Source: Ciborinia camelliae | Lineage: Eukaryota; Ascomycota; Leotiomycetes; Helotiales; Sclerotiniaceae | DNA length: 64,000 nt | NCBI GenBank assembly: GCA_025890175.1 | Contig: JANPYM010000003.1 | Location: forward strand, 2,166,795-2,230,794 | Reading direction: 5' to 3' | Shown: piece by piece, positions 1-10,335 of the stretch | How the letters are laid out: every line of letters begins with the position of its first letter | Numbering within the stretch: position 1 is the first letter of the stretch | Notes under the pieces: generated by a model | What the model saw: only the letters and a program-made list of their open reading frames with translations | What the model was told of the DNA's origin: nothing | Database searches by the model: none | Made by a program: the position numbers and the translations under genes

Positions 1-560
1 CGGAGATGATGAGTTGTGGTGCACTTACTAGTGCAGCCCAGAAAGATGGGAAGGCACGCAAGATTGACTTTTTCTACTTGCACATCGTCACCTGCTCCAT
101 CTTCTTCAGTGCTTTGAATCGGCAGGATTGGCTCAACATCGAGGACAAGGTACGTTTACTTGAGTGGAAGGGACGCTTGGATCTTGTGTGGTACGCGGCC
201 AATGGAGCGGCTGAGATGAAGATCGAAAATTTGCTCGAGTACGAACCCTCTTTGAGCAAAGGGTGGGATTGGCGTGCTCTTTACAAGGGGTCAATTGATA
301 TCCATGACGATGGTCATGTTGTCAAGTTCATACGAGCTCTGAAGCATGGGGAAGATGTAGTAGAGCCTCATGTGAAGAGAGAAGGCGCTGCTTCTTTTCC
401 CGTCAATGGCGACATGTGGCTGAAGATTGCACAGATCTGCTATGATTCTACTGCAACTATTGCGCCGGATATCCCAGGTCAGTTATCGAAGAAGTGGGTT
501 TGGGGTGCTGGGTTTGAGCCACCATGGTTCAAGATTCCAAACTTGAAGAGCGCCGCCTAG
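1..560 (+). CDS. Questin oxidase-like (DUF4243) protein, 3' end only
   Basis: The reading frame is open from the window edge (phase set by the codon at 3-5) to a TAG at 558-560, so only the last ~185 residues are present and the start lies outside. The fragment carries the family signature: a hydrophobic segment (LDFFYLHIVTCSIFFSAL-like), then KVRLLEWKGRLDLVWYAANGA and DDGHVVKFIRALKHG. This resembles the C-terminal half of fungal questin oxidase/AflY-type DUF4243 proteins. Known members catalyse Baeyer-Villiger-like ring opening of anthraquinone-type polyketides. That assignment is by family resemblance; the substrate here is unknown. Its neighbour, a broken P450 on the opposite strand, suggests the edge of a polyketide cluster extending left of the window. 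No frameshift is visible in the part present. Confidence 0.8.
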   Translation, partial: EMMSCGALTSAAQKDGKARKIDFFYLHIVTCSIFFSALNRQDWLNIEDKVRLLEWKGRLDLVWYAANGAAEMKIENLLEYEPSLSKGWDWRALYKGSIDIHDDGHVVKFIRALKHGEDVVEPHVKREGAASFPVNGDMWLKIAQICYDSTATIAPDIPGQLSKKWVWGAGFEPPWFKIPNLKSAA

Positions 561-899
561 TCAAATTTCATGGTCTTTGGGTAAAACCAAATATGCCAGG
601 GCCAGAAAGTTAGAATTTTCACCATTGTCTAATGTATGATAAATATAGTTTGACTATCACCTAATAAGCAAGATTAAAGCCAATTAGTGATCGTTGTCTC
701 GGAAGAGCCATCAAATTTCAATTCATCATACGTATATGATTGATTTTTGAATTTTCAATATTGTTTCACCGTACTATGAAAAGCATAGGTCAACAAAAAC
801 TTGGGATCATGGTAAAATTGACTTTCCATGTATTCTTGGGGGAATCAGAATTACAGCTTGAAAACTATTTCGGCTAACTAACATCGACTTGTCATCCCC
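561..899. other. Intergenic, convergent 3' ends
   Basis: AT-rich spacer between the 3' end of the DUF4243 gene and the 3' end of the minus-strand P450 pseudogene. I see no coding or structural feature in it. Confidence 0.6.
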
Positions 900-2803
900 T
901 TAAAACCGACGTTGACGAAATTGTACCATTGGCCCATCCCTTACAGCAATGCATGCATCCTTAAGCACGATATGATTTTTATCTCTTTTTCTCCATCCAA
1001 GCTCCGATGACCCTGCGCCTAGATGGTCTCCAGAAACCAGCCGAACATTCATGCGATGCAATGTTTTTGCAACAGTAAGGAGCAACTCTTCCCAGACTAA
1101 CTTCTGTCCTACACAGTTCCAGGGACCGATCCCGAAGGGATTGAAAGCAGATTTGGCGCGAGCAACATCATCGGCAGTGATACTCGCCTCAGAGTCCACG
1201 ATCCATCGCTCGGGTCGAAAAACCCAGGGGTCGCCATAAACTTCCTGGCTGTGCAAGATTCCCCATCCAGAGACTCCGACATGAGTACCTGCCGGTAGGA
1301 GATGGCCGTCAATATCAAGAGCTCCAGGTAGAACTTCTCAAGGTAGCTCGGCAGGTCCAACTGGAGCAAGCCGAAGTGCCTCTTCGATACATGCGGTAAG
1401 GTATTTGCAAGACGAAAGTGTCGGTCCCATTCGAATATCATCTGCAGATGCGAATTCTGTACGAATCTCCTCGACCAACTTGGCGTACACTCTTGGATAC
1501 CTCACAATATAGAACCACAAGCCCACTATGGTGGTTGCAGTGGTGTCCGTACCCGCTGGGATCAGCAAATACGCTTCGGCAATGAATTCTTCGATCGAGA
1601 GTGCTTGGTGGCCTGCGTTATCTGTTGCATTGATTAGATAGTGGAAAATATCTTTACGACTGTTACCGATCTTGGATTCTGTATTCTTGAAGTTTTCTTC
1701 TTCTCTTCTTCTTTGTAGTATGCTTGTTTCCGCAAAGTCATAGAATTGTTGAACCTTTTTTGGCACTATGCAGGCAAAAAGAGTATCAAGACCTCAAGGT
1801 TTGAGCCAGACCCAGGATCTTAACATAAGGGATTGCGAAATCTAAATGATTTAGCATAGTTTGCTGACATGGGGTGTTCCCTCTCTTACCGGGTACATAA
1901 ATTGCATGAAGTAGACGCTGCCGAGTATTATTAGTGACGAAAAGTCTGATACGAATTGAAAACTCCGAAGGGTGACAAAAGATACAAGTCAAATGTTTCA
2001 TTAGAGGGATAGTGAACCTAGAGGTACAACTTTAATTACACAGTATGGGGCATGTGTCGCAATGGATTATCAGTCTTCTCTTTGAGATCGAAAGATTTCC
2101 CCAAAACCAAATCCCCCATGATATCGAATACAAGGTAGTCTGCCAACTCTGACATATTCTGTGGCTCTGACCATGATTTGCCATCGGTTCTCTCTAGGAT
2201 CAATTCATTTCAGCGATCGACATGCCTTGTGATGAAAGCCTCAGCAGTTCTTATTGCATCCACCGTGAAGGCCTGATTCAAGATTTTTCTTTTTCTCCCA
2301 TGGATTCTTTTGTCCGTTGTATTCAGGGTATTGATTTCCCGCGGATTGCGTGGCCAAATTTCATAGAACTTGCCCTTTTTGACATTGGCCCTCCCTTGGT
2401 ATATGGTTTGATACGCGCTCGGAGTGTTGAAAATAACTCCATCTGGTTTGAAGCGAAAGGCGTCTCCTGTCTTCAAATCAATTTCCCTTTCTCTATTTCT
2501 GAGACGTCCCACTGATACTTTACATACCGTACTTTTCATGACACTGCCATATCCAGATATGCCGATAACCTGTAGTTGCATGATAAAAGTTTGGCCAGGA
2601 AGATATCTTCGCCAGAAAGGGGCCGGGGTATCTTGCCAGTGGGCTAAAATATAAATTGTAAATGGCGAACACGATATACCTTTGTCGATAGTCAGTAAGA
2701 AAGAATATATTTTAAGTCACAAAGAACTCATGTAGACGGCGAATAAGACTATGGCAAGGAGCCAAGTTTGTGACGTTGTCAAATCTGATATTGAAGTAAA
2801 CAT
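900..2803 (-). pseudogene. Cytochrome P450 pseudogene with three in-frame TGA codons
   Basis: On the minus strand an almost complete P450 can be followed from an ATG at 2803 to the TAA at 900. It has an N-terminal membrane anchor, the PLARYPGP proline hinge, an I-helix AGTDTTATT, the K-helix EEALRLAP (ExxR), FRPERW and the heme loop FGIGPWNCVG. Introns join in frame: donor GTGACT near 2720, donor GTATGT near 2532, donor GTAATT near 2037, and one at about 1842-1890 with donor GTAAGA and acceptor TTTAG. The frame is interrupted by isolated TGA codons at 2210-2212 (after HVDR, where Trp is usual), 1794-1796 (after WLKP, where Arg is usual) and 1338-1340 (after AELP, where Arg is usual). All three are explained by a single C-to-T or G-to-A transition, so it looks recently inactivated. 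The heme loop has Trp where Arg is almost invariant. Substrate unknown. Confidence 0.88.
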
Positions 2804-3325
2804 GATTTTGCCATGGAATTGGTAGTTTGGTCTTTGGATTCAATGTAAGTAGCATGTTGGGACTACTAAAATATGATGGGACTATGATCCTTTAACCTCT
2901 GCATGCTTGCTAAGGCGGAAAACGTCTTAATGAGTAATCAGGCCATCCGCGGCAGTCCTTTGCAGTCCTCAACCCGGGATCTGTTCATTTTGTATGTTTG
3001 AGCTTTTAAATAAATAAGCAACCTATTTATTTGGCTTTGAGTTTTGATAGTGTAGTTATATTAGGTTTAGGTCCAACTCCGAGCTTAACACTTTGAGGCA
3101 TATATATTTTGAAAGCAGCTGGAGCAGGTAATTATAGTACTATATGCTGCTTGGTGCTGCGCCGCAACATCATCCCTGATTCTTGCATTCACCATTTATT
3201 GCCTATGCCCAACAGTCATGGACATCGAAGGGGCGCAGATTTCAGAGACTACAGTTCTCCCCACTTTGAATATCACCGAGTCCTTTCTAATCTTTTGAAT
3301 TCGTGCAACAAACCTTCTTGCTAGG
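2804..3325. other. Divergent intergenic region
   Basis: Shared upstream region between the minus-strand P450 pseudogene and the plus-strand beta-lactamase-fold gene. It is AT-rich, with a TATATATTTT stretch near 3101-3111 about 220 bases before the downstream ATG. I see no further gene. Confidence 0.5.
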
Positions 3326-4966
3326 ATGACAGAATCACATATCTCAATCGTTGAGAAGATCAGGGCTTTGGATCCGGTAATATCGGAACTCCTCGCCATT
3401 AGCGGATCTCCATGTCTTTCTATAGGCGTCATTCATCATGGAGAGGTGATCTTCACCAATCATCGTGGACAGCGCGATATCTCACAACCCGACCCCCCAA
3501 ACGACCAAACAATATATCGTCTTGCATCGCTAACGAAGACTTTCACTGTCGCTGCCATTGCACTATTGGTTGAGGAAGGTCATCTTCATTGGAATGATCG
3601 AATCCGTGAAATCCTACCCGAATTCAAGTTACGCAAAGATATTGTAGGTCGTGAAGCGACGTTAATCGATATTCTATCCAATCGTACAGGTCTTAGTAGG
3701 GCAGATTCATTATTTGGCATCAAGAATGGAGAGTCTTTATTGCCAAGGGGCGAAACAATGCGCATGAGCTGCGTGGTTCAAGCAGTGAAACCATTTCGGG
3801 AAGGTTTCTGTTACTCAGGCTGGAATTTTGATATTGCGGGCAGAGTTATTGAGAAAGTCACCGGAAAAACATATGGCGCTTTCATCAAAGAGAAAATCTT
3901 TGATCCATTGAACATGCGACGTACCACGACGGGAGAGCCGGATGACGATAATATGGCAATGGCGCATGGAATTCGCAAAGATGGGACCGCATGCAAAATC
4001 ACATTTCCAGGTATGGGGGACGATGGATCAATCAGTGCTGTTGGTGGCGGAAAAAGTACACTTCATGATCTCCTCCTTATGTTTGAATCACTACTTGCCG
4101 CCTACCGTCACCAGAAAGAATCAGGCTTGACTTCAACTCCAGGTTCACCATTCACGCAACTTCAAACTATTCTAGCGCCTCATCTTCAGCTCACAAAAGC
4201 AAAGGGTGGACAGCAAGATTATTGCTTAGGCTTTTATAGAACTGTACTCCCCGGATATATTGGTCTCGCCAGCCCCAACAATCCTTTCATAGGTTCTGGA
4301 AATAGATATGTCTCGGGCAAGTCTAGGGAGGGACTGGAAGTATTCCAGCAGCCTTGCAATGCCCCGGGGACTGTAGGATCAGTTATATTGATTCCATCTT
4401 CTGAAACAGCCATTTACGTTACAACCAATTCCATACCTCTTTCAGACCCCACGGACTTTGCCAGCCGACTTATTCTCTCCATCATTCTGGGAGAACCAAC
4501 TCCAACAAATTTTGTGGAGCTTTCGAAACTGGTAAGGAGGAATTATCTTGCTGCTTATGAGAGAATGGTTGTCCGGCTCGAGAAGGGGAAAACTGCAATC
4601 CCACCTCACCATCCCCTTGAAGAATACGAGGGAGATTATTTCAATAGTTTAGGAAATTACTTTCTGCGCATCGAGGCCAGACAAGGCGGATTGCTCATGA
4701 TTGTCCAGGGTTTGAAAATGAGCAGATTTTCTCTGCTACCTTATGATGGAGATACCTTCTACTGGCCAGCAGATTGGGATCAAGCGTTGGATGGACTTGC
4801 ATCAATGATTCATTATGCAGTGTATGAGCCTTGGCACAAGATTGTGTTCACTGCAAATGCAAACGGAGAGGTCGACTCCCTGACGTGGGATCTGGATTCA
4901 GAGTCAAAGCCGGAGACTTTCACGAAGAGAGTGGGTGGAAATAAGATCGACGCAGCAAAGTTGTGA
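3326..4966 (+). CDS. Beta-lactamase-fold serine hydrolase/transpeptidase-like protein
   Basis: A single-exon gene of 546 residues starting at ATG 3326. The class C beta-lactamase/PBP-like fold (PF00144) is shown by the SxxK motif S-L-T-K at residues 68-71 (preceded by the typical IYRLAS) and by Y-S-G-W-N near residue 163, in the place of the YxN-type second motif, followed by FDIAGRVIEKVTG. After the catalytic domain (to about residue 400) comes a roughly 130-residue extra C-terminal domain. In fungi this family includes esterases, acyltransferases (LovD type) and peptidase-like hydrolases, so antibiotic resistance should not be assumed. No signal peptide is evident, suggesting an intracellular protein. 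It sits beside a DUF4243 gene and a P450 pseudogene, so a role in a metabolite pathway is possible but unproven. The ORF is intact. Confidence 0.9.
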   Translation: MTESHISIVEKIRALDPVISELLAISGSPCLSIGVIHHGEVIFTNHRGQRDISQPDPPNDQTIYRLASLTKTFTVAAIALLVEEGHLHWNDRIREILPEFKLRKDIVGREATLIDILSNRTGLSRADSLFGIKNGESLLPRGETMRMSCVVQAVKPFREGFCYSGWNFDIAGRVIEKVTGKTYGAFIKEKIFDPLNMRRTTTGEPDDDNMAMAHGIRKDGTACKITFPGMGDDGSISAVGGGKSTLHDLLLMFESLLAAYRHQKESGLTSTPGSPFTQLQTILAPHLQLTKAKGGQQDYCLGFYRTVLPGYIGLASPNNPFIGSGNRYVSGKSREGLEVFQQPCNAPGTVGSVILIPSSETAIYVTTNSIPLSDPTDFASRLILSIILGEPTPTNFVELSKLVRRNYLAAYERMVVRLEKGKTAIPPHHPLEEYEGDYFNSLGNYFLRIEARQGGLLMIVQGLKMSRFSLLPYDGDTFYWPADWDQALDGLASMIHYAVYEPWHKIVFTANANGEVDSLTWDLDSESKPETFTKRVGGNKIDAAKL

Positions 4967-6426
4967 GAATCTGGTCAGAAGAATGATAGTGATGTTTCAG
5001 GCTTCATAGGAGAAACCGAAATAGTCCAGATCCTATATATCTACATAGTCAATTTTTTGGTTGGTAGTAACTTGGGCAGTGAAGCAATGCACACCAGAGT
5101 CAACTTATGAAAGTCACCCTCCTCTCCAGAGCGAAGATTAATTGACTCGCTCATATGCAATTGAACCGTCCGTAGAAATCCCTGGTATTGGTCCAAGTTT
5201 TCATATTCATGGCAAGACCAATAATTATAACTAAGTATTGAAAAATAGAAAAGCACGAACCCTGGCGAACGTCTCGAGAGCAGTGTTAGTTCCATCTTTA
5301 CATACAACCAGCATCAACATTGCATTTTCAACAATTGGAAATGCACGAGGGAAATGCAAAATGCAACAAATTCAACGAATAAGAAAATACGCACACAAGT
5401 AAGACCAGACCAACAATGCAAGTATGACGGCAGCTATGCCTCCACCAACATTTGGAGTTTGTATATTGAGGAGAATCCCGGAGCATGCAAGAAACGGTAG
5501 GAAGCGATATAATAAATATAGTGGTTTGATTGATGGTAAGACAAACTACCGATCACATTGGATTGGTTTGCCTAAAGAAAGAAAAAAAGAAGGAATCCGA
5601 AGTGAGGTTTATACACCCCCGCCGCACGGGCGCTAGACTCTAGCCCGCAGGCTACTGATGGTTTCCGACCAAGATTGACCATTGATCGGTGCAGGTCTAT
5701 AATGATAATATCATCACGTATATGGACTCCAATCGCAGACTCGCGTTGTTATCAATACCTAATATAATATACCTCGGTAACGAAGGGCAACACGAAACTG
5801 AAAATCTATCATAATTTGCCAGCTTCCGAATTGGGCTGAAAGGTTCGGGATGCGCATATATTTTCATTGCAGGTGACACTCGTTCGTCTTCCCAAAGAAT
5901 TTGTATGTGAAATGAGAAAGAGAAGAAAGCAAAGCGAGGCTTTGCCGAGGTACAGTAGTAGACTTGAGGGTCTTTGAACTCACCCACACACCAATGCTCA
6001 ACCCCAACGGGTACGTATCCCAAATCCGAAGACAACTGATAGTAAAATAACTCATCTCACAATACAAGATATCACCCAATTAAACTTTCCTCCATAATAT
6101 TATAAGAAGGTAACCACGAAAATAGAACACTAGGGTTAGGGTTACCAAGTAAACCCCAAGTAACCCTAGGTAACCGTAAGCAGCTTACTACCTAGTATTT
6201 ACTAACCAAACTCCCATGGGCCTTTAACGAGGCCCCCCCCAAAAAGATTAAAAAGGAAGATTGCGCTCAAAACTTTGCCTTGAAATGGCTTATCACTATC
6301 ACTATCATAATAAAAAGTTCTTCCTTTCACACGCAGATCCGTCTTTCAAATCCTTCCTCATATTATTTCATCTCCTTCTTACTCACCTCTCTGCCCATCT
6401 CTCGAATGGTGAGATCTTCCGTAGGC
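4967..6426. other. Intergenic region with telomere-like motif
   Basis: About 1.46 kb without a supported gene. It holds a short near-palindrome around 5628-5645 (GCTAGACTCTAGC) and a TTAGGG-type tract at 6131-6144. Just before the AP-2 3' end there is a run of eight C at about 6233-6240. On the minus strand a short hydrophobic reading frame (about 5370-5520) ends after a membrane-helix-like stretch, but it lacks a start codon. Confidence 0.5.
6131..6144 (+). repeat. Interstitial telomere-like repeat (TTAGGG)2
   Basis: The sequence TAGGGTTAGGGTTA contains a little over two copies of the fungal telomere unit. A CCCTAG-bearing inverted partial copy lies at about 6161-6170. It is too short to imply a former telomere. 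Such telo-box motifs also occur as binding sites in promoters and 3' regions. Confidence 0.6.
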
Positions 6427-9400
6427 TTACTCAACAAGAATATTACCAAATGCATCAGAAATTTCTCTTCGTGTAGGTGGTAATACCATTTCCGGCTGCG
6501 TGGAAATACCAACGGCAAGTCTTTCTTCCATGAGTTTGATTAAAACTGGCGGGACACTTTCATCCGTTGCTCGGATTGTGAGGCGGACCATCTAGATATT
6601 ATATTAGCATCACGAATTCTCAACAAAATACTAAGGTGTAAATGAATACGAACCTGGGTCCCGTAATTCGGCTCCAGTCTCAACAGACAACCAAATTTGC
6701 CTCCCTCACCAGTATGCAGCACACTGGCACCAACAAAATTCTTTTTGTTGGGATCCACGCCATCCAGGATACCCCATCTGAAGCCATTTATGGTCTTTCG
6801 AACAAATCCATCAGTGATTTCACGAGTTCCACGATTGCCACCTTTAACGCCAAAAATGCGTTGAGCTTCACGTGGTTCTCCTCCAATTTGCTTCCATCGT
6901 TTGAAGAAATCATCGGCTGATAATTCTGCGGGATCCATGAATTTGTGAATAGTGATTGGAAGCTTGAGGGTTAAAGCTTGAAGAGCTCCAGCCAGGTAAC
7001 TAATTCTAATTGTTGGACTCTTTTCAAACACCTTTTTCGACTCAAACATTATCATTTGTTGACTTTGTGCACCTTGAAGAATTGTGCTTTCCGGTAATCC
7101 TTTCACCTCCCATGCCAGGTTCTGCTTTTCATTTGGTTCGAGATCGAGTGTTGTGGTGAACGAGCTAACAGGAGATGGGGCTTTGTTGGAGAAGTATAAG
7201 ATGACGCATGCCATCTGGCCACGATATTCCGATCGTACTCCAATTTGTATTTGACCATCTTCATAAAGTACACCCTCCGCTTTCAAAAGAAGTTTGTTGT
7301 ATCCTATCTCCCAATCTGGCGAAAGATGGGCCGCACTTGCCAGGTTTGGCGCTTTGAGGGTTTTTGGTTCCGATGGTCCTTGGTCCATGAGATCCAAGCC
7401 AGCGAGATCATTACTGGAGCCATTGGTATGTCCATTCGTGCCATGCGGTCCTCCGTTAGTTCCAGTGGCATTGGCTTTTGCTCCAGTTGTACTAAAAGTG
7501 CGCTTCAGGCCAATATTCTTAGCAACCACAAAATCTTTCTCATTAGCATTGGCATCTTTGCCTCCCACAATCCAAGTGCGTTTATCACTAGTTCCAGCAT
7601 GCTTTTGATGTAGCCGCGAAAGTAATGCCGATTGACGTTCCGGGAAAGGTGGCATTTCATCGCAGACCGTTCGGAGAAGATCATCGGTTGGCAGGCTTGC
7701 TAATGCCAAATATTCGCAAGCTCTTTGCTGAAGTTCGGAGTCCAGGGTATGACTGTATGCTTGGAATACATACATAAGTCGAGGTTTAATTTCGGGGAAA
7801 AGGTTGACAAATTTGATAAAAGATGATAAGATGATAGCTCTTGTGCTCGATGAACACCCTTGTAGTTTCCCCTGTAACGCAAGGTACTGCTCGATTGGAC
7901 TACAGCCTTTATCCTCTGCAATTAAGTGGCCGAATTCGCCGAGTATGTATCCGCCAATTTTCACAAGTGTCTCGTGACAGTGATCGGCTTTCACATACTG
8001 TAAAATATTCTGCGCTGCATATACTTGGAGTTCTTCGTTGTTCGTAACGATTTGAATGACTCGGTGCCAGACCTCGTCACTGACATGATCTCCGGCCATT
8101 GCAATAAGTCGCAATGATATGTCAACATACCACTGAATATCAGTAGCATATTTCTCGGTTAAGATGGCAATCTTTAAGACCATTTCTTCTCGGATAGCGA
8201 AATCTGCATTTTGAAGATATTGCAAAAGTTCGCCAACGATGGGCTGTGCGTTGGTTTGATCACACATGCTGTATAGCAAATCCAACCCTTTCCTCCGCAC
8301 ACTAATATCTCTATCTTTTAAGGATCCAATAATAATCGCCTGATGCTGCTTAATAGGATCCAAAACATCAGCTCTTGCCGCCAAATGTGTCATGGCTTCC
8401 AAGCCAAGATATCGAACATTGGTTTCCCGTGACTGAATGAATTTTCCGAGTCTTGTTGAGATTTGTCTCATCAGATCTACTTCGGTATCCAGATGAATAA
8501 CAAGATTGATGGCTTCGAATAAAACCGCATTCTGTGCGTTGTTCTGCTGAACATTCTTAGGCATATCGGAGGCCTCGTCCAGAATTTTCTGTACAGATTT
8601 CCGAATCAAGTCTCTGACATGTGTGTCCTCTAGGAGTTGTTAGCGAATATATGACTACATGTAATAGAACATACCTGATGCGGGATAATATTGTAATAAT
8701 CTTAAAAGCTTCATTTGTAGCCATGGACAAGGCACCTTATAATAAAGATAGTCCTGGGTGAATTCTTCATCCACAACTATTCTCTTGATTCTGGCTGCAG
8801 CTTTAACATAACATCCTTTGTATTGCTCAAGATTATCTTGAGCAAGAGCCATAACGAGGGAGGTGACCGAGAGAGCAACGCCAATATCAACATCGTCCAT
8901 TAAGGATATAATTCTCTCCGCCCATTGCGGTTGCACTATGTCAGGATGTTTTCGGTAGAGTCGAAGGAGAGTCAAAGCTGCCTTCTTTTTGACAAACGAT
9001 TTGGACGTCCTGCTATGATGTTAGACATAACACGGCATAGAAATGAGATGGGCTTTCTCACGGTGATATCAGGAGGCTGTGAACCTCCCCACTCAGCGCC
9101 TCTCCCATCTCTCTTCCACCCACATTAGCAATGGCATGCAATGCCAAACAGTTATATAATTCATTGTGGTCCATTAAGTCCTTCCTGATACTGTTCACAA
9201 CTAAATGTATCAATTCATGTCCTTCATGAAGGAACAGGGTCATCGCCAGGTATCCGATTTGCTTTTCCGAATATTTATTCGCAGATATAAGGTTAACTGC
9301 TTCGAGATGGCCAAAATCGACATTCCACCCAAGGATATATATGTATAACAGCTAAAGAGGTGCTCGTTAGAAGCGAGTTTAAGGGAGGCGGTCGAACAAA

Positions 9401-9732
9401 TTACCTTGCAGACATATTTCTTCTTATGGTAACCACTGAGATTCCCATCTGTTTGTCAAAATTAGCTACGCCCCCTTTATGCTAGGCAGGATTCCGGACC
9501 TTTGAATTTCTGCCTTTGATGAGGAACAAAAGTCAGCCTTGCATGAGAAACCTTGGACCTGCAGAGAGGTAATGACCAACCTTATATTCGCCAGTTCCTT
9601 ATTGATTCTCTTTTCCTCAAGCTCTCTTGCTCTTGCATTCCTAAGATCCGCAATGAATTGCACGAGGCCCCGCATATTTGAATTATTGCTGGAGCTCCCG
9701 CGGCCCAGAAAGCCTCCTGCGGAAGACGCCAT
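6427..9732 (-). CDS. APL3: AP-2 adaptor complex subunit alpha
   Basis: Large alpha subunit of the AP-2 clathrin adaptor, acting in endocytosis at the plasma membrane. I rebuilt seven exons: 9581-9732, 9500-9513, 9405-9448, 9062-9351, 8675-9009, 6654-8629 and 6427-6591. Together they give 991 residues with frame kept at every junction. The N-terminus has RGLVQFIADLRNARARELEEKRINKELANIR and the lysine-rich GYHKKKYVCK (phosphoinositide-binding region of alpha adaptins). The middle is the HEAT-repeat trunk (LFLHEGHELIHLVVNS; VDEEFTQDYLYYKVPCPWLQ). A Gly/Asn/Ser-rich hinge lies near residues 640-690, followed by the ear domain, which ends in TDESVPPVLIKLMEERL. The second exon is a 14-base microexon whose 3' neighbour starts GTCCGG, a weak donor. 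The start is the conserved MASSAGGFLGRG context. The gene shares its upstream region with the NDUFAF5-like gene. Confidence 0.95.
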
Positions 9733-10335
9733 CGTTGCTAACTGTCTGTCGACCTTCTGTGTCGAGCTCTGTGTTCTTGTAATCGGCGAACAAATTGAGA
9801 GGATCTCACGGCGCGCGCTTGCGAATAATTGGCGGGCTTCTTTGTCGGTTTCTGACCGTCCTTCTTTCGAGAGATGCCCGGGGTTTTGTTGACCGGTTCG
9901 CTGGTACTTTTTCGAAATGCGCTGGTGGCTACGGAAACTTAGCCTTGCTCGTGATCCGCCATCCGCAAAATATTATGGCGTGTTCGCCTCTTTTCCTTTA
10001 AAATTCTAGACGCAGAGATGCTTGATGTTGATCAGTTCCTGGTGAGATTGGAATCTGAAATCGTTCAATTGGACTGTACTTTGTACTTCTAAGTTCCGCT
10101 CCGTACGCGACATAAGGAACATCGTTGCTAGGGGAGTAGGAAATAACAGGGATTAATTTCTTAGGTAAGGCTCCCGGTCTTTTAACCTTGAGGTTAGCCT
10201 TAAGGTTAGCCTTGCCATGTTCCTTAACGTCACCATAAAATTCAATACAGCCTCATTGACTGAGAATCGGGAATTATGATCTTACATTATTTATAAAATT
10301 TCGTCTTAAAATTCTTCAATACTTCATTTTCAATT
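9733..10335. other. Divergent promoter region, AP-2 alpha / NDUFAF5-like
   Basis: About 600 bases between two divergent start codons. A short tandem motif, AGGTTAGCCTTA then AGGTTAGCCTTG, lies at 10191-10215. I recognise no other feature. Confidence 0.6.

Noticed and set aside
3326..4966. Antibiotic-resistance beta-lactamase
   Set aside because: The fold matches, but fungal members of this family are mostly esterases, acyltransferases or peptidase-like hydrolases, and an extra C-terminal domain is present.
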